Positions 9,368 to 18,659 are shown, numbered from the stretch's first letter. The stretch: DNA of 64,000 bases from PHBD01 sp964578535 (GCA_964578535.1 CAZODI010000011.1:28329-92328), one strand, 5' to 3'. The notes: generated by a model from the letters alone, not told the origin. Made by a program: numbers and translations.

Positions 9368-9907
9368 CTATTCGGCTTTCTTCTTTCTCAACGCCCTGGC
9401 GGCTGCCAGCTTTTCCGGGAGCCCCCGGTCGATGGCCATCTGGCGCCTTGCGGCGGCGTACTTCGGAGCCACCAGGTCCACATCCTTGGGAATCTTGAAC
9501 ATTCTCTTGTACTGGCCGGGTTTCAACCCGTGCTCCGTCGACAGATGCTTCTTCAGGGTTTTCATGCCCCTCTTGCCGCAGATCATGCATCCTACTTCAT
9601 CCGGCTGAAACGCTTCCTCAAACGACAGCACCGGCCCCTGGGGAGCGGGTGCTGTCACGGGTTCCGCAGGTTTTTCCTGCTTCGCCGGCTTCTCCGCTGC
9701 AACTTTGGTTCTCGGTCGTCCCCTCTTTCCTTTTCCCACGGCGGCCGCTTTCGGCTCGGCCACGCCGGCCGGACCACCTTTTTCCAGCGCCTCCAGAGTT
9801 GAATAGACTTCTTTTATGGTTTCAAGAAGCTCATCCTTTGTCAAAGCTGCGCTGGATGCATGGGAAATTACAATTTCCGCTGTTAACTCGACGAGTGGGT
9901 TCGCCAT
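9368..9907 (-). CDS. MucR/Ros family zinc-finger transcriptional regulator
   Basis: 179 residues. The C-terminal half is the MucR/Ros domain with the zinc ligands C107, C110, H121, H126 (CMIC ... KKHLSTEH) followed by GLKPGQYKRMFKIP, typical of the family. The N-terminal helix (residues 1-45) is the oligomerisation region. Between them is an Ala/Pro/Lys-rich linker that contains an AT-hook-like RGRPR (62-66), longer than in alpha-proteobacterial MucR. MucR proteins bind AT-rich DNA and act as H-NS-like global regulators of envelope and surface genes. The neighbouring AT-rich intergenic region and the autotransporter downstream are plausible targets. Confidence 0.9.
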   Translation of the reverse strand: MANPLVELTAEIVISHASSAALTKDELLETIKEVYSTLEALEKGGPAGVAEPKAAAVGKGKRGRPRTKVAAEKPAKQEKPAEPVTAPAPQGPVLSFEEAFQPDEVGCMICGKRGMKTLKKHLSTEHGLKPGQYKRMFKIPKDVDLVAPKYAAARRQMAIDRGLPEKLAAARALRKKKAE

Positions 9908-9929
9908 TGCGACTGAATCCTCCTTCTTT

Positions 9930-9975
9930 GGAATAGCATTTTATTCCATTTTGCATGCTTTATCCTGGCTGTCAA
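9930..9975 (-). promoter_or_regulatory. mucR promoter with start-site dyad
   Basis: On the minus strand, TTGACA (9975-9970) and CAAAAT (9953-9948) are separated by 16 bases. Directly downstream, at the expected start site, is an inverted repeat GGAATA-N6-TATTCC (9930-9947). The dyad sits where a repressor would block initiation, suggesting autoregulation by the zinc-finger protein. Inferred from sequence. Confidence 0.45.
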
Positions 9976-10433
9976 TCTTCCTTTTTACTTTATTTCTTAT
10001 AAAAGAATGTACGCCTCTTTTGTTGAATCATCCTTTCATCCGGAATTCATATATCTATATAATACATCTTTAGTGATTCCCGGGGAATTCCCAATACCGC
10101 CAATACGCTGTTCCCTTTATTTGCGACGCCCTATCCATCGAAGTATTCATAATGATCAGCACAGACCACTCATGTTTTCAGTCAACAAAGAAAGAAATGG
10201 ACAAGATGCTTTTTCCTTGCCAGTGTTCCGGTGACATGAATATTTCGTTATTATCCATCCATACCCAATAAACCAAGTTTCCTATATACTCTTCCCATTC
10301 TTGGCCATCATCCCAAAGAGGACCAGCAATGTCTGTTACTCATGTCCGATTGCTGCATAAGATAAGGATCCTGCCGGACGGAATATCCACCGTCCTTATT
10401 CCCGTTTCTGAACGTTCCCAGGGAAAAGCGCAC
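9976..10433. other. AT-rich intergenic region
   Basis: About 460 bases between the divergent MucR and lipoprotein genes, clearly richer in A/T than the neighbourhood. Short open frames occur but look random. No terminator, RNA gene or clear promoter for the plus-strand gene was recognised; a TATACT at 10285-10290 lacks a matching -35. Confidence 0.45.
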
Positions 10434-11642
10434 ATGAAACCCTGTCGACCCATACGACATCCGGTCTCCATCGCTGCATGCCTGGCTCTGCTTTTATGCC
10501 TCTCGTTCTCTTCGTGCTCGGCCATACCGGGGAAGGCGCGCCACCTGCATCCCTCGCCGGCCGAATGCCTGCCCGCATTCCCCGACGGGGATGGATGGTA
10601 CGGCGGGGACGGCGCGTATTCCATCCGCCTGGACGACCGGCGCGTCCTGTGGCTCTTCGGGGATTCCTTCGTTTCAGAGCAGGAAGGCAGGCGGGACCGC
10701 ACAGGCATGAACGTGGTCCTGGGAACCACGCTGGCCGTTTCAACCTGCAAGGACGACTCCGGATTTCAAATCCGTTATCACCTGAAGAAGAAAAACGGGG
10801 AGTTCGTATCATCCTTCGGGGAAAAGGAATGGCTGTGGCCGCAGGCCCCCTTCATGGTCCGTGGCACCCTTTATGTGCCGCTCCTTTCCGTGAAGGCCGA
10901 CCCGGAGCTTCCGGGACCTTTCCGATTCCGGATCGCGGGACACAAATTCGCCCGGATCAGAGACTTTCGGGAGACCGACCCGAACCGGTGGGCCGTGGAG
11001 TACCTGGACCTGGCACCCGGAATCCCGGAGGAAATCCGCGCATTCGCGACCACGGCGGTGGCCTCCCGGGATCACGTCTATTTCTACCCCCTCTACGGCA
11101 CAACGGCGGAAGGCCGGAGCATCCTGGGCAACATCCTGGCCCGCATCCCCGTTGAAAGGCTGGACGATCCGGCCCGGTCCATCGAATACCTGAACACGGA
11201 TGGAGGATGGACAAGAGAAATCAAGCCCGCGAAGGTCAAGGTCGTCCTCGATGCCGCCGTATCGGAGCTGAGCGTGCGCTACCATCCGGGAATCGGGAAA
11301 TGGATCGCCGTTTACCTGTCGCTCCAGAACAACGGCGACCGGATGCTGTACCGGACGGCAGACGCCCTGGAAGGTCCCTGGTCCGAGCCGAGGGTCCTGC
11401 TCGCTTCCGTCCCCGAGGTCGACCGGCACAGCGCCCGGTATGACGGGAACAACTTCTGCTACGCCGGCAAGGAGCATCCGGAATTCGCCCGGAACGGAAC
11501 CCTTGTTGTCACGTATGTATGCAATTCACATGAGGATTTCGAGAATACAACGAGCTTCATCCGCAGGAACCTGTTCCTCTATCGGCCCGTCGTGAACACG
11601 GTCCGAATTTCCGATGCGGATGAGGGTATACAAATAAAATGA
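10434..11642 (+). CDS. Lipoprotein with DUF4185-like beta-propeller
   Basis: 402 residues from ATG 10434, chosen because it begins a clean lipoprotein signal (basic MKPCRPIRH, hydrophobic core, Cys at residue 28 in SFSSC). An upstream in-frame ATG at 10329 would add 35 residues before the signal and is less likely. The mature part opens with DGWYGGDGAYSIRL and LWLFGDSFV, the signature of DUF4185/GH-like five-bladed propeller proteins, and has repeated aromatic blade segments. The activity is unknown; relatives are predicted sugar-binding or glycosidase-like proteins. Expected location: outer membrane or periplasm, lipid-anchored. Confidence 0.7.
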   Translation: MKPCRPIRHPVSIAACLALLLCLSFSSCSAIPGKARHLHPSPAECLPAFPDGDGWYGGDGAYSIRLDDRRVLWLFGDSFVSEQEGRRDRTGMNVVLGTTLAVSTCKDDSGFQIRYHLKKKNGEFVSSFGEKEWLWPQAPFMVRGTLYVPLLSVKADPELPGPFRFRIAGHKFARIRDFRETDPNRWAVEYLDLAPGIPEEIRAFATTAVASRDHVYFYPLYGTTAEGRSILGNILARIPVERLDDPARSIEYLNTDGGWTREIKPAKVKVVLDAAVSELSVRYHPGIGKWIAVYLSLQNNGDRMLYRTADALEGPWSEPRVLLASVPEVDRHSARYDGNNFCYAGKEHPEFARNGTLVVTYVCNSHEDFENTTSFIRRNLFLYRPVVNTVRISDADEGIQIK

Positions 11643-11723
11643 GCGAAAAAACGAAGCCGTTCACTGCCCGCTACGACGCACGACGGATCGGCTGCATGGC
11701 GCCGTACCCATAGAAAGCTTTCA

Positions 11724-14700
11724 TCACCACTCGTATCGTATTCCCGCCGTCATGCTTTGCTCCGTGCTGTCTCCCGACAGAGTGGCATCGTAGGACAGGG
11801 CAAGATCGAAGCTTTCCCCGATCTCCCAGCTCAGCCCGAAACCGATGGCCGCACTGTCCTGCTGCGCCCTGTCACCCCTGATGGTGAAGGTGGAAGCGGG
11901 ATCACCCGTAAAGGAGGCATCGAGCGCATAATCGTCGTTGACAAACTCATGGAGCCACCGGACCCGGATCTCCGGTGTGATGGAACTGCTCTGCATCCTG
12001 AATTCCTTCTTCAGCCTGACTCCCAGGGAACCGGTCAGCGACGACATCCGGTCGCTGTCCTCAGCGAGATCGAGCGCCCCGGCACCCGTCTCGGTGAAGG
12101 CATTGCGCCAGAGCGATCCCGCCTGCAATGAGGCCGTGGGGATGACGCTGAATGTACCGATCCGGAAACGGTAACCCGCCTCGCCATAGCCGCTCAGGCT
12201 GTGACCGCCATAGCTCGCATGGGCAGTCCTGGCAATGGCTCCGAAGACGATGTTACGGGCCGTGTCGTAGCGGTTGAAACCGTAGGCGACCAGGCCGTGA
12301 ACATACCAGGGATCCATATCGTATGCTCCATAGAGTGCCCCCTGATAGCCCGCCACCCGGATGTCGTCCTTCAGATCCTTCATGTTTACCGTCGTACGGG
12401 AATAACCGGCGGATGCCCCCAGGAGCAGCCTTTCGCCCACCTTCCTGTCGAAGCCGACGATCAGCCCACCGCCGCGATAGTCATACTTCGTCGAGAGGTC
12501 ATCTCCCCGGCGTTCCCCCAGGTTGCCGTATCCCTTTGCCCAGAGTCCCCAGGGTGACGCATCCCCACCGTTCTCCTTTGTGTCTTCGCCTCTGGCACCT
12601 TTCACGGCGGCCAGGAGGATGTTTCCCGCATCGCTTCCCGCATCCTCCCGGAAGGCCAGAAGCATGTTTCCCGAACCGGCAAGCGACGATTCCTCCGTGC
12701 CGAAGCCTTCCATGCGCCCGGTGAGGGCGCTGACATACCGGTTGAAGGAGAAGAAGGTCGCCTCCGTAAGGGATGCGTGCGAAAGGCCGCCTGTCTGGTT
12801 GTAGGCGCTTCTCGCCCCGGCGGCGGAAAGCCCCAGGAGGCTGTTGTACACCGTGACCATATCGCCTGCAGCGTATGAAGTGCCGCGATCGAGGGCCGAG
12901 GCAACGGCGTACTGGTTGCGGGTGAGGGCCACATCGGCGAACCGGGTGGAGTTCCTGGTCAAGAGCAGGTAGACGTTCGCGGCGTCATAACTCAGCGACG
13001 GGGCGAGAAAGGCCAGGTTGCTCGTGACGCTGTCAAACATACCCACAACGCTCCCGGCAGTGAGGATCGTGTAGGTCGTATTCATGAAATACGGCCCTGA
13101 TCCGGCCAGAACGGATACCGTCCCGCCGTTCAGGGTGGCCGTCCCGGTAACGATGAGCCTGTCCGACCGGCCGGCCGCATCGACCTCCACGGCATAGACG
13201 GCGCCGGCGTTGTGGGTGTAGTCACCGGCGATCGTCAGGGTTCCGATGGAGTTCCCCGGGGCCAGGGTGCCGGAGTTCACGGTGTTGCCGGTGATCGTGC
13301 CGTTGCCCATGAGGGTGCCCGATACGCCGACGGCGAGATCGCCCGTCATGCTGCCTTCCACGGCGAGGGCACCGCGATTTACTGAGGTTCCGCCTGTATA
13401 GGTATTGACGCCGGCAAGGACGAGGGTTCCGTCGCCTTCCTTGACGAGGGAGCCTGTTCCGCTCATGCTCCCGGCGTACGTGCCCGTCGATTCCTGGTCG
13501 AAGGTTACCTGGCTGTTGTTGGTGATGTCGCCCTGAAGGCTCGCTGCATCGCCCTGTAGAATGCCTCCGTTGACGGTCGTGCCTCCGGTGTAGGTGTTCG
13601 TGCCGGTGAGAATGAGCCTGCCGCCGTCCTCTTTGGTGAGGGAGCCCGCGCCGGAGATATCTCCTGTGATCTTCAGGTCGTTGCCGTTCGTGTCGATGGT
13701 ACCGCCACCGCTGTTCAACACAACGGATCGGTTCATCGTAAAGCCGCCGGTCACCTCGAGGGTGCCGCCGCCGAAGGTGAGCGCCCCCGATGTATCGCCG
13801 AGATTCTCGTCTCTGCTCACGCTGACGGTCCCGCCGTTGACATTCGTGCCGCCGGTGTAGGTGTTCGTACCGGTGAGAATGAGCCTGCCGCTGTCTTCCT
13901 TGGTGAGGGAGCCCGTGCCCGAGATATCCCCGTTTATGGTCAGGTCGTTGCCGTCCGTGTCGATGGTGCCACCGCCATTGCCAAGCGTGACGGACCGGCC
14001 CGTCGCAAAGCTGCCGGTCGCCTTGAGGGTGCCGCCGTCGAAGGCAAGCCCCCCCGAGGCGTCGCCCAGACTTTCGTCTTTGGCCACACTGACGGTCCCG
14101 CCGTTGACGTTCGTGCCGCCGGTGTAGGTGTTCGTGCCGGACAGGGTCAGTTCGCCCGGGCCCGTCTTGGTGAGGGTGCCCGCACCGGAGAGAACACCGT
14201 CCGCGATGCCGGCCTGCATGTCAAAGCCGGATGCAGCGGAGACCGTTGCATCGGACGAAAGCGTCCCGCCGGTCATCTGATAGGTCGTGACATTCACGGT
14301 TCCGTTCTGAACCGTTCCGCCGGACTGCCTGAGCTCCGCCTGCGTCTGGGTGGTCGTGCCCAGATCGAGGGTGCCTCCCGACACGGTTGTACTCCCCGTC
14401 GCATCGCCTAAGGTGCCGGCTCCCGAGAGGGCGAGCGTACCCGCGCTCACGGTCGTGCCCCCGGTGTAGGTATTGGCTCTGGTGAGTGTGAGGGTTCCGT
14501 CGCCGCTTTTATGAAGAGAGCCCGTGCCGGAGGCGATCCCGGACAGCGTCAGGCTGTTGCCGTTTGTATCAAACGTGCCGCCGCCGCTGTCCAGCGTGAC
14601 GGACCGGTTCGTCGTAAAACTGTTTGTCACCTTGAGGGTGCCGCCGCCGAAGGTGAGCCCTCCCGAGGCATCCCCGAGATTGCCGTCGCTGCCCACGTTG

Positions 14701-15758
14701 ACGGTCCCGCCGTTGATGCTTGTGCCACCGGTGTAAGTGTTCGTGCCGGACAGGATCAGTTCGCCCGTGCCCGTCTTCGTGAGGGAGCCCGTACCGGAGA
14801 GAACGGCGGTGACATTGAGCGTTCCGTCCACAGCGGCCGCGGTCAGCCCGACGGGTCCCGTGCCCCCGATGGTGCCCGTGAAGCCGCCGGCAACGGCTGC
14901 GGTTCCGATGCTCGCGTCGCCGCTGCCGTTGTTGTTGAAGACGCCTCCGTCCAGGTTGAGCGTGGCAAAAGAGATGCCACCGCTCCCCGTATGGTTCAGG
15001 GTACCGCTCACGTTTCCCGTTGTTACGGAGGTCGGGGTTGAACCGGTGACAACGCCCGTTTTGCCCGTATTCACGACCAGGGTCGTGATGGACATGGACG
15101 TGCCGGAATTGTCGATGGTGCCCCCGTCGTTGACGATGGTTCCCGAGCCGCCGAAGGTGCCGAGGTTGATCAGCGTCCCGGAATTGTTCAGTGTTCCTTT
15201 GTTGGTCAGCGTCCCGGTTGAGTCGTTGGTCAGCGTGGCGCCGGAGCCGTTGTTGAGCGTCCCGTGCTGATTGTTCGTCAAATCGCCCGTGTTGACCAGT
15301 GCGCCGGAGTTTGTCGCCGTGCTGGAATTGACAAACTCGCCGGAGTTGTTCAGCGTACCGCCCGTACTGTTGATCAGCGTGCCGCCTGATTCATTGAACA
15401 GCCTGCCTCCCGACCGGTTGTGCAGCGTGGCGCCTGAATCGTTGCGCAGCGTGCCGTAGTTGCGAAGCAGGGCATCCGGCTCATTGCGAAACGTGCCGTA
15501 GTTGTCCAGTATGCTATAGACGTTAATGATCCCCTGATTTGTGTAAGGATCATCGTTCGCGTAACTGTCGTTATAAATGTTCATGATAATATCGGAGTAA
15601 TTTGTGTCCGGGACGAGCTTCGTAGCGGCATGCGCCGTTATGGCCGTCCCGGCCAGCATGAGGAGAACGGCGCAAAGGATCCGCCCCTCCGGACGACTCC
15701 CCGGCTTCAGGGAAAAGACGCTTCGACCCATTCGCTTCCGCATATGAAGAATACCCAT
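11724..15758 (-). CDS. Type Va autotransporter with PATR passenger repeats
   Basis: 1344 residues. An N-terminal signal peptide (about 1-45, ending AHA) is followed by an Asn/Gly/Ser/Thr-rich region (75-240) with many short NSGTL-type repeats, then six passenger repeats containing NTYTGGT (about residues 340-800), and a C-terminal beta-barrel (about 1070-1344) starting GLWAKGYGN and ending in the aromatic YEW. This is the classic beta-helix passenger plus 12-strand barrel layout. Start: ATG 15758 behind GGGGGTGG. Role: surface-exposed or released adhesin-like protein; no catalytic motif is visible in the passenger. Probably single-gene transcription unit. Confidence 0.92.
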   Translation of the reverse strand: MGILHMRKRMGRSVFSLKPGSRPEGRILCAVLLMLAGTAITAHAATKLVPDTNYSDIIMNIYNDSYANDDPYTNQGIINVYSILDNYGTFRNEPDALLRNYGTLRNDSGATLHNRSGGRLFNESGGTLINSTGGTLNNSGEFVNSSTATNSGALVNTGDLTNNQHGTLNNGSGATLTNDSTGTLTNKGTLNNSGTLINLGTFGGSGTIVNDGGTIDNSGTSMSITTLVVNTGKTGVVTGSTPTSVTTGNVSGTLNHTGSGGISFATLNLDGGVFNNNGSGDASIGTAAVAGGFTGTIGGTGPVGLTAAAVDGTLNVTAVLSGTGSLTKTGTGELILSGTNTYTGGTSINGGTVNVGSDGNLGDASGGLTFGGGTLKVTNSFTTNRSVTLDSGGGTFDTNGNSLTLSGIASGTGSLHKSGDGTLTLTRANTYTGGTTVSAGTLALSGAGTLGDATGSTTVSGGTLDLGTTTQTQAELRQSGGTVQNGTVNVTTYQMTGGTLSSDATVSAASGFDMQAGIADGVLSGAGTLTKTGPGELTLSGTNTYTGGTNVNGGTVSVAKDESLGDASGGLAFDGGTLKATGSFATGRSVTLGNGGGTIDTDGNDLTINGDISGTGSLTKEDSGRLILTGTNTYTGGTNVNGGTVSVSRDENLGDTSGALTFGGGTLEVTGGFTMNRSVVLNSGGGTIDTNGNDLKITGDISGAGSLTKEDGGRLILTGTNTYTGGTTVNGGILQGDAASLQGDITNNSQVTFDQESTGTYAGSMSGTGSLVKEGDGTLVLAGVNTYTGGTSVNRGALAVEGSMTGDLAVGVSGTLMGNGTITGNTVNSGTLAPGNSIGTLTIAGDYTHNAGAVYAVEVDAAGRSDRLIVTGTATLNGGTVSVLAGSGPYFMNTTYTILTAGSVVGMFDSVTSNLAFLAPSLSYDAANVYLLLTRNSTRFADVALTRNQYAVASALDRGTSYAAGDMVTVYNSLLGLSAAGARSAYNQTGGLSHASLTEATFFSFNRYVSALTGRMEGFGTEESSLAGSGNMLLAFREDAGSDAGNILLAAVKGARGEDTKENGGDASPWGLWAKGYGNLGERRGDDLSTKYDYRGGGLIVGFDRKVGERLLLGASAGYSRTTVNMKDLKDDIRVAGYQGALYGAYDMDPWYVHGLVAYGFNRYDTARNIVFGAIARTAHASYGGHSLSGYGEAGYRFRIGTFSVIPTASLQAGSLWRNAFTETGAGALDLAEDSDRMSSLTGSLGVRLKKEFRMQSSSITPEIRVRWLHEFVNDDYALDASFTGDPASTFTIRGDRAQQDSAAIGFGLSWEIGESFDLALSYDATLSGDSTEQSMTAGIRYEW
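13383..14745 (-). repeat. In-gene tandem repeats of autotransporter passenger
   Basis: The codons for NTYTGGT recur six times, near 13390, 13585, 13852, 14119, 14459 and 14726. Several neighbouring units are 267 bp apart (13585, 13852 and 14119; 14459 and 14726), and the 13594-13860 and 13861-14127 units are very similar at DNA level. This suggests recent duplication and possible length variation between strains. Confidence 0.8.
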
Positions 15759-16230
15759 GATTCCACCCCCGGTTTATCGGATCGTCGCAAATCGCGCTCT
15801 TCAGCACACCGATAGACAGAATCTGCCGTTGCGGCAGACATTGCAGGGTTGCATTGTCTTCGCGATCTCTCTTCTTCGTTTTGAAAATCGGACGGAGAAC
15901 TTGGCCGGACCTGTCACTGGAAAAAGAAGCATCACTGGTCGCTGTCGGCCATGGCTGTACATCGGGCAGAGACCGCGCGGTGAAACAACCACCGCCAGGG
16001 GAAAGCGGATTGCCGGCGGCCTGCGGGCAGCACCAACCTATGAAAAAAGGACGGGGATGTCAACGCATGGGTGGAAAGAATTTCAAGAGTAACTCGAGTG
16101 ACGCCGCTGACATCCACGATCAGGCGGTGAATCCATGACTTGGGGACCGGCCGGAAGGATGAGCCGTTTTTTCGATTTTCAGGAAGGCCGAGAAAGGGGA
16201 CACCTGGCAACAGGACGGTAGCACAGCAAA
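15759..16230. other. Intergenic region upstream of autotransporter
   Basis: About 470 bases before the original tRNA-fMet terminator. It must hold the autotransporter promoter (minus strand). Short open frames of up to 111 codons on both strands have no ribosome-binding site and read as low-complexity Arg/Pro-rich translations; I do not call them genes. Confidence 0.45.
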
Positions 16231-16263
16231 TCAAAGGGGCTTAAGCGTTTCGCCTAAGCCCCT
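16231..16263 (-). terminator. Original tRNA-fMet terminator (left of island)
   Basis: Hairpin AGGGGCTTA (16235-16243) with TAAGCCCCT (16255-16263), extended by three more pairs, lying just 3' of the displaced tRNA 3' half and followed on the minus strand by TTTGA. The equivalent hairpin on the element side (24581-24611) differs in the stem but keeps pairing. Confidence 0.7.
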
Positions 16264-16319
16264 GATTTGATTGGTAGCGGGGGGTGGATTCGAACCACCG
16301 ACCTTTGGGTTATGAGCCC
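16259..16319 (+). repeat. attL direct repeat (61 bp)
   Basis: Identical to 24608-24668. Contains the displaced 3' 48 bases of tRNA-fMet (16272-16319 on the minus strand, including CCA, the T-arm and the CAT anticodon) and 13 bases of 3' flank. Identity ends at the anticodon stem, as expected for a tyrosine integrase crossing over in the anticodon region. Confidence 0.93.
16272..16319 (-). pseudogene. tRNA-fMet 3' remnant
   Basis: The 3' half of an initiator tRNA left behind by integration: CCA end, acceptor 3' strand, T-arm, variable loop and anticodon stem-loop (CAT). The 5' half is absent; the adjoining sequence (from 16320) cannot form the D-arm or acceptor stem, so it is not functional. 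Confidence 0.9.
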
Positions 16320-16444
16320 GTTAGGGGCCTTCTGCTAACAAATAATTTAAAATAATTTGACATGATTCACGATAAAGATTAAGGCTTTTCCGTAAGTGAC
16401 CTTTGGGCTTGAAATCATCCAAAATCATCGAAAATAGCCCGGGG

Positions 16445-16464
16445 TGTTAGCAATAGGTTACACC
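16445..16464 (+). repeat. Integrase arm-type site, left copy
   Basis: A 20-bp sequence (TGTTAGCAATAGGTTACACC) present again in the same orientation at 24553-24572. An inverted 8-bp half copy (TGCTAACA) lies at 16333-16340. Direct repeats placed on both sides of the attachment core are typical arm sites of tyrosine integrases. Confidence 0.7.
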
Positions 16465-16492
16465 CAGCACGGCACGGAAAGGAGCGTATTCC

Positions 16493-17683
16493 ATGGCGAT
16501 TGAGAGGAGGAAGACCAAGGAAAAGGGTGTTTACGAGCTCATTTCTGAGACCAAGATGCACAAGGGAAAGCCCGACGTCTGCTTCTACATCGCCTTCCGC
16601 CTCGAAGGGAAGCTGACATGGGAGAAAGTGGGCTGGCTGTCCGAAGGGTACAGCGTCAAGCTGGCGGCAGACGTCCGGTCCGAACGCCTTCGGGCGATCC
16701 GCCACGGGGAAGAACTGCCGCAACAGAAAAGGCGGGGCATCACCTTCAAGAAGTTGGCTGAGAAGTACCTAAAGTGGTCCGCCGATAACAAGAATCGGCG
16801 GGGGATCGAAGACCAAAGCCGGTACGAGCATCATCTAAAGGACCGCTTCGATGACAAGCGCCTCAATGAGATCACACCATTTGATTTGGAGCGGATGAAG
16901 TCCGACATGGCGAAAAGTGGGGCGGCTCCGAAGTCAATAGCCCATTGCCTGGGGCTCCTCCGGGCCATGTATAACAAGGCCGCCGACTGGAACCTTTACC
17001 AGGGGCCGAATCCGGTGAAGAAAGTGAAGATGCCCGTGGTCCAGAACGCCCGCGACCGTTTCTTGTCGATGGAGGAGGCGGATATCCTCCTCGCGGAGTT
17101 GAGGCGGAACCCGCGATTCAAGAAAGAGAGGAAGGACCTGGAGGATCCGAAACTGCACGACATAGCGCTGTTGAGCCTCTACACAGGAGCGCGCGCCTCC
17201 GAGATTTTCAATCTCCGAGGACAAGACATCGATTTCCAGAACGGACTGATAGCCCTACGCGACACAAAGAACACGGAAACCAGGTATGCACCCATGACCG
17301 GGGCTGTCCGGGAAATGCTCCAGCGCCGGATGCCAGCGAACCCGGCCGGCTATGTGTTCACGGATGCTGACGGACAGAAAATCAAGGAGGTATCGAACGC
17401 CTTTGAACGTGTCGTTGACCGGATCGGATTTAACGACAGGGTGGATGATCCCCGGCAACGGGTGGTTTTCCATAGCCTCCGGCACACCTTCGCAAGCTGG
17501 CTGGCGATCCAGGGAACACCACTATACACAATCGCCCGGCTGATGGGGCACAAGAGCATTGCGATGAGTGAGCGCTACAGCCACTTGAGTCCCGACCATA
17601 AACGGGAAGCCGTGAAGGGCCTGGAGGCGGCGGTCAACGGGCGGACGAAGGTCGTCAGGATCAAGCAAGGGAAACGGAGATAG
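16493..17683 (+). CDS. Tyrosine site-specific integrase
   Basis: 396 residues. N-terminal arm-binding segment (1-75), core-binding SAM-like domain (about 83-185), catalytic domain (about 188-375). Catalytic residues visible: R234 in TGARASEI, K259 in DTKNTETR, H327 and R330 in HSLRHTFAS, H353 in MGHKS, and the nucleophile Y362 in SERYSHLS. All are intact, so the enzyme is probably active. Ribosome-binding site AAAGGAG precedes the ATG. It lies 173 bases from the left attachment repeat and is followed after 4 bases by the next gene, suggesting co-transcription. Confidence 0.95.
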   Translation: MAIERRKTKEKGVYELISETKMHKGKPDVCFYIAFRLEGKLTWEKVGWLSEGYSVKLAADVRSERLRAIRHGEELPQQKRRGITFKKLAEKYLKWSADNKNRRGIEDQSRYEHHLKDRFDDKRLNEITPFDLERMKSDMAKSGAAPKSIAHCLGLLRAMYNKAADWNLYQGPNPVKKVKMPVVQNARDRFLSMEEADILLAELRRNPRFKKERKDLEDPKLHDIALLSLYTGARASEIFNLRGQDIDFQNGLIALRDTKNTETRYAPMTGAVREMLQRRMPANPAGYVFTDADGQKIKEVSNAFERVVDRIGFNDRVDDPRQRVVFHSLRHTFASWLAIQGTPLYTIARLMGHKSIAMSERYSHLSPDHKREAVKGLEAAVNGRTKVVRIKQGKRR

Positions 17684-17687
17684 GGCC

Positions 17688-18608
17688 ATGGCGAAAAAAT
17701 CCAAACCCTCTGCGGAACAGACTGTTCGACTGAGTAAAGCGAAGTGGGAATTTCTCAAGCGAAACCGCGAGCTCTGGGAAGCTGAAAATGGTGACGACCG
17801 GATGCGCCGATTCCGCGAATTTTATGCCGACGCGCTTAAAAGTGTCGAAAGCGTTAAACGCTACCGCCAGGAAAGGGGGCTTCCCGCCAAGAAACGCACT
17901 CATCTCGATGTACGACTGCGCCCTTTCCCGACGGACCCCGACGAATGTATGTCCCTGGTGGCGCAGCGGGCGGCAGCGAAGGGCATCTATGATCCTTTTA
18001 TTGAATCGAGGAAATCCAAGGGACCCTTCACGCCCGAGGAAGACCAGCAATGGCTCGACCGCCTGAAGCGCCAGGGTAGTTATATCCTCAACCGATTGAC
18101 CTCCGGTCAGCCTTCAAAAACCTTATTGTTAGGCGTGGACCTGAGCCGCTCGAAGGAGGCGATCTTAGCCGAGGTGGAAATGCTGGTCGATCACTATCGA
18201 GAAGTTTATCAAGAGGTGAATGGAGCGGAGCGCCTTAGATGGCTCCCCATTGCGGAGGAACTGCTTGAGGTGTGGGATTTGTACGAGCAGGCGGGGAAAA
18301 GCCCGGCCCGCGTGACCTTCAGGACGGTATCGAAGAAAGTGAACCGCCCGCTCTCGACTGTAAAAAGCCAATGGCGGCTGGCGTACGAGCTCATCCATGG
18401 TGAACCGTACGACCCCGATGCCAAGTATGCGAATGAACGCACCCGGGCGGCAGCGGACCACCTATGCGCCCGATGTCCCCATGGTGCAAAGTGCTATCGG
18501 GGTGGTGGGTGGTATCCATGCAGCGACTACCTGGCCGTCGCCGGAAAGGACAGGGAACCCCGCACCGTGGAATTTTCAGAGAACATCGATTACACCGATC
18601 CCGACTAA
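17688..18608 (+). CDS. Unknown protein with HTH-like segment and C-terminal Cys cluster
   Basis: 306 residues, no recognised family. Features: Lys/Arg-rich N-terminus; central helical region (about 85-215); an HTH-like segment near 226-250 (FRTVSKKVNRPLSTVKSQW); and a C-terminal cluster CARCPHGAKC followed eight residues later by another Cys (C-x2-C-x5-C-x8-C), able to bind zinc or an Fe-S cluster. It follows the integrase by 4 bases and is ended by a strong terminator, so int and this gene form one unit. A DNA-binding role (regulation, directionality factor or nuclease accessory) is a guess from context. Confidence 0.65.
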   Translation: MAKKSKPSAEQTVRLSKAKWEFLKRNRELWEAENGDDRMRRFREFYADALKSVESVKRYRQERGLPAKKRTHLDVRLRPFPTDPDECMSLVAQRAAAKGIYDPFIESRKSKGPFTPEEDQQWLDRLKRQGSYILNRLTSGQPSKTLLLGVDLSRSKEAILAEVEMLVDHYREVYQEVNGAERLRWLPIAEELLEVWDLYEQAGKSPARVTFRTVSKKVNRPLSTVKSQWRLAYELIHGEPYDPDAKYANERTRAAADHLCARCPHGAKCYRGGGWYPCSDYLAVAGKDREPRTVEFSENIDYTDPD

Positions 18609-18631
18609 CCCCCCCGCCTTGTGACCATGCC

Positions 18632-18659
18632 AAGCCTCGGAATTTTTCCGGGGCTTTTT
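18632..18659 (+). terminator. Intrinsic terminator after integrase unit
   Basis: 11-bp stem AAGCCTCGGAA (18632-18642) with TTCCGGGGCTT (18646-18656), one G-T wobble, loop TTT, followed by T residues to 18659. It separates the integrase unit from the downstream replication genes. Confidence 0.85.

Noticed and set aside
15757..16092. 111-codon open frame between the autotransporter and the island
   Set aside because: No ribosome-binding site, no recognisable product, overlaps the autotransporter leader.
16357..16385. Sigma-70 promoter for the integrase (TTGACA at 16357)
   Set aside because: No acceptable -10 at 16-18 bases (TAAGGC only), so not listed as a promoter.
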